Part shown: piece after piece, positions 25,901 to 40,200 of the stretch
Numbering within the stretch: the first letter of the stretch is position 1
Layout: the number at the start of each line of letters is the position of its first letter
Notes under the pieces: generated by a model
What the model was told of the DNA's origin: nothing
Databases searched by the model: none
Seen by the model: only the letters and a program-made list of their open reading frames with translations
Position numbers and translations under genes: made by a program
Assembly: GCA_036244855.1 (NCBI GenBank)
Contig: BQKZ01001049.1
Span: 22,629 to 86,628, forward strand
Length of the DNA: 64,000 nt
Source of the DNA: Temnopleurus reevesii
Taxonomy: Eukaryota; Echinodermata; Echinoidea; Temnopleuroida; Temnopleuridae
Direction: 5' to 3'

Positions 25901-26798
25901 AATCATATCAACGATGTTCATTTGAATGGTAATGCACAGGTGTGAATATTGCATACAATTTATTTTAATCATCTAAATTTAAGATTACAATTACATCATA
26001 TCTGCGGTAGGACTGACAAAAGATATCTTTGACCTACTCACATGGCTGCTAACATGAAACAGTATAAATTGGTAACAATCGTACATTTCATATTCCACTA
26101 TACCATGTTTATGCAGTCAATATTTAGTAATTTTTCACTGTTCACAATGCAAAACCTCACAAATCAGAGAAAAAATTAGTGATGGATACTTATAATTGCC
26201 GTAGTAATGGAAGAAATATATCTAGACAAGCAAGCTCATCTTTTGGTCCAAAATGAGGTGCAATTTCTTTTTCTCCCACTGCAAAATCAGTTTTCACAGA
26301 CTGTACATGTACTTCACATGACATTGATTTCGATACAGGAGGACTAAAATGATGTTGTTTCTTACATTGTGTCTGTCCAGTTGTTCCCTGGCTGTTTCAG
26401 GCAAGCCTCCAACAGGCTGAGAAGATGAGAGTTGACCGTTGATGTCATGGAGCCAGCGAAGAAGACGTGTTGCTTCCTCTGCAAAGTCTTTGGTCTAGAG
26501 GAAAACAAAAACCAATTACATTAGATTAGATTTATATCAAATCAAATCAATTATCATGATCATACTTTTCTTCGATTTCATTACCATCATCATCAACAGC
26601 TTCAAAATTATATTCACCATCATTCTCATCATTATCATCATTATCATCATCGTCAATGTTCTGTCATTCACATTGAATTAACCTTTGTTTTGTACTCATC
26701 TTCATCGCCACCTTCTTCATTGCGATCTTGATCATCATCAACATTATCATGTTCATCACCATCAACACGACCACCGCCATCATCATCATCATCATTAT

Positions 26799-26857
<59 letters not shown>

Positions 26858-29800
26858 CCCTCATCACCACCACCATTACAATCTCATCATCATCATCATT
26901 ATCTTACCTCTCCTAGAGCTCCTTCCAGCTCTCTCTGCCTGGCATCGCTCATCTGGTTGAGCTTGCGCCACTTGTTGTTAACATCATCCAGCTTGCTGCG
27001 GACGACGTTAGCAACCTGTCTGTTGTCTGCAGATGCAACAAAGTTCTGGCCGGCCTGGTTGACTGATTTCACACTTGATTCATGGGCAGCGATGTCATTT
27101 TGAAGCACCTACATGGCAAAGTTTAAGAAACATTCTCCACAAAAGATGCTTCTTTTCTAATTCATAAATTGTATATATATCTTTTTTTTTATAAGCACTG
27201 GTAATTAAGTAGGACACTTTAGATATTAATCTTATCTAAAATATAGAATGAATAGCATATGTTGTATATGTGACTTACTCTTTGTCACTTTTATCTGTTT
27301 TGGTAATTCTAGTCCCTTGATTTCGTAGAATCAATAAATTACACTTCAACTTTTAAGTGTGTCATTTTATGACAAAAATTTTAAATCCTCAGCTAAAGAT
27401 GTTTTCTAAATTGAGTGGATGCCATTCATTGAGAAATTTTGTACAATTTCTAAAAGATTCTTCAGAAAGTCTCTAATTTCTCACCTTGTGTTTTGCAAGG
27501 GCAATCTCTGCAGCCTTTGTGTCTTGCATCATAGGCTTATGATCAGCAAGCGCCTTCTCAGTGCGGCCCATCCAGTTCAGCAGTTCATCCAGAGAACTTT
27601 CCAGCTGACCCAGGGCTAGGAAGCCAGCTTCAAGTTTGTGCTGAAAGAGGAGAGAGAAATTTGGCTTTAATAAGAGCATCTATTTATTCAAAATTGAATA
27701 TTTATGTCAGAAGAAGAGTATGAATATAGGAACTGCTTTATGTTGCCATCTAAAAGATTCAAGCATGTCTTGAAACTTTCCACATTGCCTTGAGTTGAAG
27801 CTTTAGCCAAAAGGGGATAAAAACTCACAACTACCATTGTGTGACAGAGTATCAAGAAGTTGCAAAATATCACAGTTGGTCCTGGTCATGATTCAAACCT
27901 GCAATATTTGGGTGACTAGACCAAAGTATTGTCCACTAGACATCTGGAATGCCCCTGCAGTAAGGTTCAAATCAAATATAGAGGATTTTCATTTCAATAG
28001 TATTGAATCAATTTGTTGGGCTATATGATAAAGAAATTGGTTCATTTTTTTTACTCTAATGCCAAAAAAGGGTTAATGCACGTCAGTCCAGGATGTTGAG
28101 ATCATTTTTTCATAAAATCGATGTGTTCCAGATATGAATATCATCTTTACCTGTCTGTCGAAGGTCTTATCCTGGAGGTTCTTCCAGCGTCTGTTCATGT
28201 CGCTCATCGGAGCCTGGACCAGCTCTTGATTCTCTGGAGTACACTTGGTGAGGAGACGGTTACCCAGCTGGTTAACTGTCTCAAGCTCCAGGTTGTTACG
28301 GCCCAGCTCCTTCTTAAAAGCCTGAAAAAATAAGATGGAGGATTCATTAGCACTCGTGCAATGGTATCGAACAAGAGGACAGCAGTAAATCATGGTGAAA
28401 ACTTTTGCATAAGTTCATCAAGAAATTCAATTAAAACATTCCCTCCTCGATTGTGTTTCATAAAACTGTTTGGAAAGGTATGGATAACTCTTCACACAAT
28501 TGGTGATCCTTTCTCTGGTGCTACCTTGGCGACATGGTGGTTAACGAGTGCAAGAAAGGGTCAGAAAAAGTGCGGAGAGTTTTTTTTGTGATTTTACGAA
28601 CAGCTTTTTGAAGCACAATCCTGCTATTTTTTGTTTTAATCCAACTAAAGATTCCTTAGCAGATGTTCCTTCAGCCCATACAGGCTAATACTGGTACTGA
28701 GGTTATCCACCTGACAGCATCTGGATCTGATCCCACTGCTGACACCCTATTTCTCTCTATCTTTCTCCCTCTCTTTATTCATCTCTCGTTCACACTCTTC
28801 TTCTCCGCTCTTTGGGTTTTTAGAATATCAAACAAATCGAAACTTACATTGAGGTTATCAAGCTGCCTCCTGACAGTCTCTGGGTCCGATCCCACCGCTG
28901 GCATCCTCTCCAACTGCTCCTCCGCCTTCCCCATGTAGTTGTTCATCCTGTCCAGGCCATCCTGGAAAGCCTGCGCTGCATCGTCCGCATCCTCAAGCTT
29001 CTGTTGCCTGTCCCTATGCGCCTCGTTCAGGTTCTCCCAGGAGTTGTTGAGCTCGTCCACGTTCTTCTGGACCTCTGGTTTGTTGGAGTCGCTGCAGTGG
29101 GTCATCAGGTCCTGGCCGAGCTGCTTGGTCATGTCGACATCCTGCTTGACAGCATCAATGTCCTCCTTGATTGCTTGGAGGATATCCTGTGGGGAAAAAC
29201 AATCATAAACATTGGTCAATATTATTCTGAACTTACTGCTGTCATAGTTCATGAGATCTTTAACACCTGTTTTGTCAGTAGCATAACCTTCTATTTTCTG
29301 TGTGGGACATGTGCACTAAGATAATTGAAGATCTGTAAGGAAGCCCCAAAATTGATCTTGAGGGTAAACGTATATTATTTACCAATATACTTTACAAATA
29401 ATGTGAAAAAATATACAACCCCTTCATAATCCCTCAAATACAGAAAGAAAAATCAAGTGAGCATACATTCAACGCTGGCCCTACCTCCCTTTTCTTAAAA
29501 AACAACACTCCTCTTTACTTGATCAATTGCGTATCACTGACTGGGAATTGTTGGGAGTTTGTTCACACTCATTATCTGATATACAAGTACTCAGAGAGAC
29601 TGTAAGGGGGTGTTTTTCAAAATCAACTGCAAATCAACTGCAACTTTGCAAATTGTAACAAGCTTTTTCATTCGCCACGGTATGCACATTTAACAAGACG
29701 CACATGAAACAACGATTTTGATTGGTACATTCCGATCAACTGCAACTTTCCATCCATTGCAAATTTTGAACACCCCCCCCCTAAAAGTTCAATGTTCCAT

Positions 29801-31253
29801 CTTGTCCATTTTATTTGTACCTCCCAGTGACCTATTTGCTCACCTGCTGTTCCTTGATAGCTGGAATCTCAACCGCCGGTGGCTCCTGGCTCTTGATCTG
29901 ATCCTGGAGATCCTTGATGGTTCCCGTCGTTCCGTTCAGCTCCTCCCAGAAGGATTCTGCAGAGTGGAGCGCTTCCTGGAGGTCTCCAGATTTCTTGTTG
30001 GCTGTGGCAGTGATGTCGTCCCACTTGTTGCTTAGTTGGTCGAGCTTATCTTTCAGATCTGAAATGAAACAAATTGAAGGGGATAATCTATTAACACATT
30101 ATTTTAGAGAGTATAGTTGTCCTTCGATGACTCCAGAACGCTTGGTGGCCTGAATTTTGTTGTATGCTTGTAAAGAATTAGGGTATATTTGCAAAATCAT
30201 TATTTTGACAAAAAATTTGTCTTGCCATAACCCTCGATTATTTCATTAAATAATTTTTTAAAAGGAAAAATATATCTTACCTCTGACATGTGGGTCGCTT
30301 GGCGATGATGATTCCATCATTTCATTACCAGCTTTCCTCATCACTTCCACAACATCCATCTGACTGTCGATGTTATCTCTCAAAGCCTTGAGGGAGAAAA
30401 GATAAGAAATGCATTAGAAAATATATCTATCTATCCATCTATCGTTGCAGAGTTTGGGAAGTTTGTGGAGCAAAAGTAATTGAGGGAAATTACCAGTGCT
30501 ACTGGTCGGGGAGTATAATGACATCAAAATTATTTGGGCCTATTCCTCTTCATCATCATTGTGCACATCATTATCATCCTCATCATAATCATCATCATCA
30601 CCATCACCCTTATCATCATCAACATCATCATCATCACCACCACCACCATCATCAACATCATCACCACCATCATCATCATCGTAGCTATAATTGGCTGTAT
30701 CATAGCCTGAATCTTCTCTTTCTGCCTTATTAATGACCAGCATATTCATCATTATTGAAAAGGAGCAAATCTGCAGCCTAAGGGTAGTCATAACATTCGT
30801 TATCATCATCATCATCATCATCATCATCATCTTCTTCATCATCAAAATCAGTATCATCATCATAATCATCATCATCATCATCTTCTTCATCATCATAATC
30901 AGTATCATTGTTATAATTATCATCAGTCATTTTTGGAATAAGTACATACCTGTAGTTTCTTAATCTGTTTCCTGAGCAGGTCTGGATCAGCTGAGACGGG
31001 GTCTGGTCTGCTAAGCTTTTCAGCAGTGATGTTCAGCTGCTCCAATGTAGAATCAAGGTCTTCAATGAACTGTACATCAAAGATAAACAAAAAAATGAAA
31101 TGTTATGCGATACGGTCATCGTTGTCACTATTATGATCATTGATATTCTCACGTTGTTTCTGGCATGATTATCACCATCGTCAACACCATATCTTTATCA
31201 CTACCATTACAATCACCAACAAGCATCATCATCATCATCATCATCATCATCAT

Positions 31254-31297
<44 letters not shown>

Positions 31298-34200
31298 ACA
31301 TCATCATCATCCTTTTCATCATCACCACCATCATCATCATTACCACCGTTTTTCATTTGTTCATTATCATCGTCATGATCATCACCACCACCACTCACTA
31401 TCACCACCATCATCATTTCCAAATTCAACACTATCAATATCACCAATTCCATAACCACCCTCACCACCACCACCATCATCACTTCTACTCACCGAACTAG
31501 TCCTCTGCAGGAGATCAAACATCTTCTCTCCCCTCTTGTTCACCTCCTCCTTGACAGCCTCATAGCGCCTGGTGTCATCATCCGCCTTGGCCTGGACACC
31601 CTGTGCCCCAGCACCGGGGCTTAGTTTGGCCAGCTCCGGAGCGATGCGGTTCAGCTTGTTCACGTGTTGTTGCTTCTCGGCAACGCTCTGCTTCATGAAC
31701 TGCATATAAAGGAATAATGACACATTATATTCTCTCGGACATTCAATACATACTTCCCACATGAATGACTAACGAGATGTTGACAGAAAATTGCAATTAA
31801 TCAAAAATTGTTTTCATCTATGCACAATGTCTGATAACAAAGATCCTTACCCTGTTGTTATCAACCTCCTTCCTGATCTCTTCTGCATCGAGTCCAGGCG
31901 GCTTGAGGTTCCTCAGCTCGCCTTCGATATCGTTCAGCCACTTCGTCAGGTCGTCATGCGACTCGTTGAACTGCAACGTCTGCGGCAATGCTTCCTCCAG
32001 AACCTCGACCCGGTCGGCGCTGCGACCTGAGAGGTCGTCGAACTTGCGCTTGAGGTCTTCGGCCTGGGCTTCTAGGCGGGAACGTTGGCGTGGGTCAGAC
32101 GTCTGCTCGATGAGTTTCTCAGCCGCGCCGAGTGTGTCCTGGACACGGCTCTGCTTGCCAGTGATTTCTCTATCGAGGGCCTGTGTGGTAAAGATATATT
32201 TAAAGAAATTTGTTACAGTGGGAGGTAAATACCATCTCATCTTATCTAAAAATCTGAACGCAATGCGAAATATGAAATCTTACATGAAATTAAAAATCAT
32301 GTGAAAGCATTTTCAACAAAAATAGCATAAATGATATCTGTCATCTTATATTCTTTCACCTTTAAACTTCAATACACATGCTTCAACAGCATTGAATTAT
32401 CATCATCATCAAGCCCTTCACAGAAATAATTTCTTCATCTTTCCCTTCAACTGATTCATCTTGACCAATGGCTTGTACAATAAATCTTTAAGAAAATGAC
32501 TGGAATGTTACCTTTGCTTTTTTGAGCTGATCCCTGACACCATCAGGATCCACACTGATGGTTTCCCTCTCCATGTTCTGCAGTTGTTTGTCTGTGTCGT
32601 TGAGCCACTTCATAAGGCTATCCATGCTTTCTTGGACCTATCACAAAATTGAAAATAATAAATTTATGAATTGCAGATTTCTTTAATCGTTTATAGTTCT
32701 TGTAAATGCATGGAAAGGTATTAATGAAAATTCTTCCTCGCTTTACTGACGTATATAAAGTATAAAAAGACTTTCAACTGCCAGAACCATACTTGATGAT
32801 ACATCTGTCCCTTCCTCACTCACTCAGAACACCCTCTCTCTCTTTCTTCATGTATCACCTAGCCTCCATCTAATATTCAATTCTATCTTTTCCTTTTTTT
32901 CTTTCTATCATCCTACAACCACTTCAATCTTCATTTCCATCTCATTGTTCAGTACTTTTCGGCTCCTCCCTCGCTCTATCATAGTTTTCAATAATACCTT
33001 TTGAGCTCCATCCAAAGCAGCGCTCAGTCTGTACTCAATGTCCTTGGTGCGTGAAGCAAGCTCGTTGAATCGTTGGTTATCATCGTTGAGCTGATGCCTG
33101 ATCTCGGCCGCACCTTGGCCAGGGCTGAGCTCGATGAGCCTGGTTCCCTTTTCATTCAGCTCATGTAGGATTGGTCGGTGACGGTCGATCTCATCTTGCA
33201 GTTTCTGAAAGAAAAAAAACACGTAAATCAATAGATGGGACTATAATCAAGGGTGGTGGTGAAAAATACTAAAGGAACTGATCTCCGCTGCACCTTGGCC
33301 AGGGCTGAGCTCGATGAGCCTCGTTCCCTTTTCATTCAGCTCCTGTAGGATTGGTCGGTGACGGTCGATCTCATCTTGCAGTTTCTGGAAAAAAAAAACA
33401 TGTAAATCAATAAATGGGACTATAATCAAGGGTGGTGCTGAAAAATACTAAAGGAACTGATCTCCGCTGCACCTTGGCCAGGGCTGAGCTCAACTAGTCT
33501 CGTTCCCTTTTCATTCAGCCCATGTAGGATTAGTCAGTGACGATCAATCTCATCTCGTAGTTTCTGACAAAGAATCAAGACATAGAATATACATAGGACT
33601 GTGCCAACGTGTGATGGAGCAAAGTCCATAGTTGTCTGATATGTGCAATAACGGTCATCATTTACAGTTGATTTCTACAAAGCAGACATTTTTCTTTCAT
33701 TGCACTGAAGTCTAAATGAAGGATATTGAAACAAGACCACAACTTAATTTGTGTTTCATGCAATTAAAGATTGTTTGAGAGATAAATAATTTGAATAATT
33801 TTTCCACAATCAAACTGCCCAAAAATGGACATTTTCCTTAAGGCCTTATGAAAGTTCTCATTCTCTACAAATCAGAAGAATCAACTCATACCTCTTGAAC
33901 TGCCTTCTGATTCTCTACACTAGCTGAGGGATCAAAGTTCCTCAGGTCACGTTCAGCCTTCTGCAGCCAATCAGCAAACTCCTTCTGTAGGCGGTCAAAC
34001 TCATTGGCCAATGGGACGGCCTGTTGCAACTGGCTTAGCTGGTCTTCGCTCTTCTGGAGGATGTTGTCATAGCGATTCTGGATGTTGTCCAGTTTCTGCT
34101 GTACATCAATGATCTCTTTACCTAAAGGTGAAACATTGGGGGATATTGGATGTAATTTGATTTTAACACATGCATGCATATACATGTACACTGTAGTGCA

Positions 34201-37200
34201 AAATATCTAAAGACCCATGCTCATGTTCTTTTTAAAGATTGACCCTGTATATGGTGCAATACAAATGCTGTTTACCGCTATCATCATCACCAGTTATACC
34301 AAAATAAAATTATCACAAATTTTGACAGTTCATGATTGGTATGCCAGTGTATCTGAGAATATATAATGTCACAAGTAGTGTGCTTTCATGTTGGCTCATA
34401 CAATATCCAATGAAATAAGCTTTCACTAGGAAGATTCAATGCAAGCGTGTTCTGCTGGGAACTTCAGGAGTCACTGAGATACATTTGTCATGACAATGAG
34501 CAGACCAATAGTTTGGTGTATCGCTGTTCTCTTACATCCACAAGATGGTGTTCAGATTCACTGGCTCATATAACTTCAAAGGTAGTATGATGCTACTGCA
34601 TGTAACTCATTCACAAGAAAGAAAGAAAGAAGGGTTGGCTTACCAGTGCATTGTCTAAGGAGATCCTGTCCGTCCGATAGCACCTTACTGATCTTAGGTT
34701 GGCGTTCTAGGACATCTGAATGCAGTGCCTGCAAACCAAAGTACAGTATTATTGTGTTAAAATCAAGGTACTTTGTGCATTCAGAGCTTTACCAGGATGT
34801 GGAAGCATTGTGACTCAGTGGTCATGATTTCAGTCATTCCATCATAAGGCCGTGGGTTCAAATCAAAGACATGGTATCAATTTCTTTCAGCAACAATATC
34901 AACCCTTATGGGATGAATGGATACAACATCTGACAGGAATAACCATCATTAATTTCTTGAAATGCTTGTAAATGCTTGATAACAACAAGATAAAGCTAGG
35001 GCAATAATAATGTAGCTAAATCGGTAATAAAATAAAATATCCCAGTTTATTTCCACTGAGTTTTCATAAAAATTTAGATAGAAATAGAATTCTACCAAGA
35101 ACAGAAATGAAACGAATGACATCATACGATTAGCAAGTTTACCAAATACATATAGTTCATCAAGGATATTGTCGGAGACGGATCCTTAGAAATACGGAAG
35201 TAATGTAGGCGTAGTTTCAAGTTTCAATTTTCCATTTTCTCTGTTTTATTGCTAATGAAAAAAATATCTGTACAATACACATGAGATGATCAAATAAACA
35301 ACAATCATGTCTGAGAGCAATTCAAGCAATGCACTTACGTACATGTATGCTAAATGTCGTCTAAATATATCTGTGTGAAATGAACATAATGGATCATACA
35401 TGCACGCAGACAATCACAATTCGTTCATGCAAATGATGTAATGAAAATTAATGTAACATGCAACTAGATCTTAATGGTGGGATATAAAATGGATTGGGTG
35501 AAAATGGACTCATGCACATGCAAGGTTACTTCGCATGAAATTATACACTGTAAGCCAAAGAGGCAAAGGATTTGGACAAAGTAAAGAACTTCATTCTATC
35601 CTTCACAATAACTACATGATCACACAAGAAACTAATTTCCTGTTTCATTCAGTGAAAAGGTGCAACACCTGGTTGGCATTTTTTCACAGAATAAGCAGGA
35701 AAGACATTTCTTTTGTGTGCATCTACAATTTGCTATTGTGAATGATTAAATGGAAATTATTTATTTTGTCCAGATCATTTGTCTTTATCTACTCACAGTG
35801 GTGATGGTAAGATATGTAATGGTGGTCTGTTAAGACAAATTCCTAATCACTGAAGTGGTAGTGAAGGATGATGTGTGATATGAATTAACATGAAATGGCA
35901 TGATCATTAACTTCATGAGAGCCATGCATGTCTGGGTAGCAGTGAATTCTACTGCAGTAATGGTTCTTCCAACTAAAACCTTGTTCAAACCACTTCAACG
36001 TAAGGGGTGTTGCTCTAAACTTGTTATCAATTGAATTTTGCGGTTAATCGGCATGTGCCATTCAAAATCATTGTTTCACTTTTAATTAGTGGCAACTGGT
36101 TTCGATTGGAATGTGATTTTTTTTTTCATGTGAAACTAATGGCAGAATGGGAGAAGAAATATGTATCTACATGCACCTGTGTGCAAATACTGCAAATCTT
36201 CTGATCTGTTAAACTGGCCCTCTTACCTCTGTCAAAAAGATTTCAGTAATATTTCATTCACAAACAAAAATCTGGTTTACAATCTTAAGTACATCTTCAA
36301 AACTAACGTCAATGTTACAATGGATAAAGCTTACTGTAAAATAGACAACGTAATATGTAGCTACAATGGACACTAAACAGAATGATGAAGAAGAACATGC
36401 AATGATGGCAATCTGCTGCAATACAAGTACTGTACACTGCACAAGTTTGCATCCCAGATACTGTAGATGATATATTACTAGAAGAAAGACTGTGGAAAAA
36501 ACATTATTTAGATGTACGAGGTTTCAAACTTTACAGAAAGATATACACCATAAACCTGTAATAAAAAATGCTAAAGTATACATTTTTGAGACATGAGCAG
36601 AAGATACTATAGAAACCAATGAACCAGTAGAAATAAATACACCAAAATTTTCCAGATGAGAGGGTAGAAGATAAATATTTGTCTTAAAAAAGTGGATATC
36701 GATGTCAGCTACAATAAGCTGCTGAGAAAAGAAGACATACAGTTTGTATAAAAAAATGCATAGTTAAGTAGTATCCCATGAACCATAGAGAGAGGTTACG
36801 ATGGCCGCATAATATAAGATTCCATTACAATCAAGCAAAAGAAGCTTTGGGGTGGGATTGAGTACCGTCTGGTTATTCAACTGCCTCATGACGACATCCG
36901 GGTGGATCGAGATCGGCTCCGGCCTGCCCAGCTTGCGCTCCATCTCCGTCAACCACCTCAAGAGGGCGGCCTCATTCTCGCCAAACACCCGACTGGTTGC
37001 CAGGGCGCGGTCGAGGTCGCCTTTCTTCTGGTGCGACTTGTCGCGGATGTTGTCGTAACGATCCTGCACACTGTCCAGTCGCGCCTGAAGCGATTCTTTC
37101 TCCGAGGGGGACACCATACGCTGAAGTCGTCGTCCGGCCGACATGGTCTCGCGGACGTCTGGTCCGTGGTTTTGGATGTCCCTAGCCATGGCCTGATTTG

Positions 37201-40200
37201 GTGTGTTTTTATTAGGGGAGGGGTAGCGAGTTTGTTAGTGGGTATCTTGTACAAGGAGACACAGCAAACATGGCAAAGAGGGTGGACTCAATAAACAACT
37301 CCTACATAAGCCTCCTAGTCCTCTTAAAGGTGATTGCTGGTAATTTCAAGAATCAATATAAAAATTTACCTGATTCAGCTGGCACAATGTTTATTGAACT
37401 TTTGGCCAAAACCGTAATGATATATGTCATAATTAACTATCAAATACAATTGAAAGTTTAAAAAAGATGTCTCTAAAAATGTTATCAAATAAACAAAGAT
37501 ACCTCTATTTTTTCTACTAGTGACGATACAAGTTTACAATGAGGAGCTATCAATTTTGTCCACCACTATTTATTTTGATCATGTTTACAGTGAAAAGGCT
37601 TTTTCATATGCATTACAAGGACTGCCAAGAAGAAATAATTATAAAAGTAAACACATAGCAAGGAGTAAAGTGCTATTGTAATGGCACACTGGAAAACACA
37701 TTGATAGGAAGAAAGAGAGGGAGTTCAACCCATAACATATATGTAGTTGCTAGAGAAATGGGCCAGGTAATCATAAGCAGCTGTTCCTTATTTCAAAAAA
37801 ATAATAAGTCCTTATGATCCAAAAAAAGTTTTCACAATGTTTTACAAAAATATATATAATGGGAGAAATTATCACCATATGACCATTTTTCATCTTTGTG
37901 ATTTCATTTGATAGTGGTTCCCCATGTCTATAAACCTGATCTTTCACAATCTCCATGGTTCTCAAGACTTAAAATCTACTAACTCAATATTAAAATTTCA
38001 ACAGTTGAAGTGAAATGGTAAGTAGGTCACACCTCTCTATCATATAAAATATCAATGACTGCTTTAAAAACAAACACATGAATTGTAGGGTAAATGGTAT
38101 GGGGAATGATTCAAACAAATGGTAATCTAAGATTTGTTAGAATTCCGAACAAAAGTTGTCACTGTTACAACATTACCACTACAAGTAACTGGTCAAACTT
38201 CACTATCAAACACTCAGGTGGATGGTAGATTTCATGAATGAATTAGGGGATCCTGGCAAACAAAATATTCACTCATACACAATGTTGTCAAGATGCACAT
38301 TAAATCATATGTGTAAATCACGCTCATTCCGGCATGCAGCATTCAATGAAAATTATTGTAAAGCATTTTTGTAAATGTTTGCCAAAGCGTAGGGCCCAGT
38401 GATTCATTTTCTGATATTGCTTGTAGATGTACAGTGTAATGATTTTTTTCAATTCAAAGAAAATTCGACAGATATGGGACTCACAGAGCAAATATAAAAA
38501 CGATACTTTAAGAATGTATTTTTTTTTTAAAAGTGAAATGTTCTTTAGTAAAATATAAAAAAGAAGCAAAGTATAAATATATCCCTTCCACATTTTAAGC
38601 AGAAAAACTGTCCCCACAATAACACAACAAGAATAACAAAAATTCACATTTTTTGTTTGCTAGGTAATGAACGCTTCATCTTATGGATATGGACCTTACA
38701 TATTTTTTGTTTGAAGCACAAGCTTTTCAATAAAGAAACATAAACACACACAGAGCAATATTTTTGTACAGTTACTGCAGCCTTTGAAAGTTTTTTTTTA
38801 ACTGAGAGATTACTAACCTGTTGATCTTGAATCTGTTTCTGGATCTGCGCTTTGTCCGTACTGACCGGTTCCTGCGACGCAAGCGATCGTTCCGTCGCAT
38901 CCAACCACTGTGTCAGCGGTGCGATCTGCTCGTGGAAGTCCTTGGCGGTCTTCTCCGTCTGCTCAAGCTTGTGGCGGCGGTCGCGAACGGCGTCAACGAG
39001 GGCTCTCCATCTGCGATCCAGATCAGAGAGCTGTTGCTGGATTCGGTTGCGGTCTTGAGGTTCGGAGACCTTGGAGAGTTGCTCGCCCATTTCCTGCAGG
39101 GCATCGACGCTGGGCTCACGGTCGGTGATCAGGCGGTCTAGCAGCTGCAGAGTGAAAGAGGAAAATATTTTCACAAATATTGATCAAAATAATAAAAATA
39201 TGTCCATTTCTGTGTCCCACAACCCACAAGGTGCATGGCATTTCAAAAATATGTTTGACATTATCGATAGAATGGGATTTGAAACCATGAACACTGTGGC
39301 CAGTGCCATTGGACAGCACAAGTGATCACATGCAATTATTCCAAGTTACTTAAAAACCAAGTCAAAGGGATTGAATCAATCTGTTGGGAATTTTATGATA
39401 TTAGAATTTCTTTATCATTATGTCCCAAAAAGGACTAATTCATTATTTGCAGCTAAGGCAGTAGAAAATGACTCTACTTGGATCTTACCTAAATATGACC
39501 TAAGAAAAAGACGGTGATCAGAATTAAAGCAACATGTTTCATTTCTTTTAACTTTTTTTTTACCAGAAAAACGCAAGATGGTGCTTTTTGCACTGCTCGC
39601 CCAATTCCAAGATGCAATATTGTTTATGACAGGCCAAAACTGGTAGAACAACAACTCATGATTTCCCTGGTTACACAGTAGTTTTATTTGTTTGTTGTTT
39701 GTTAATCTTGCCCTTTGACTCTACACTAACCCCCAATTGACCAGGCACTGACCTGTTGCTCAGCTAGTTGAGCCTTGACGACCTTGTAGTCTGACGATGG
39801 ATCCTTCTGTGTCGAGACTAGGTCCTCGGTCTCTCCGATCCAGCCAAGGAGCGCCTGGAGAGCTTCTTGGAACTTGCCGCAGCGGAGCAGGCCCTCGTTC
39901 AGCTTAGACTCACGGTCAGAGTTCTGAAAAGACCACATCAATGTTGATATTATCCATCAAATTGCAATACACTGTGTACAAAAGATTGGTGGAATATCCT
40001 TTCATTTACTCATAACTTTCGTAAAAGTAGAATCAAGGAGAGAAAGAACAGGGATGCTACATTTTTTACTGCTTGAATAAAGTTGTTTCCTTTGTCCATT
40101 TCATTTATTTCTTCTCCTGCTTTGATGTTGCGATTTAAAGTAGTAATGCTCAGTTTAATTATATGAAAAGAATAATTCCTCTGCACCATCATACAGTGGC

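Larger units (their letters stand above)
34729..36865 (-). other. Spectraplakin intron 13
   Basis: Contains a diverged SINE (34798-34915), a GGACAAAGT-type MITE (35569-35774) and a truncated TA-type MITE (about 36003-36115). No exon seen. Confidence 0.8.
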
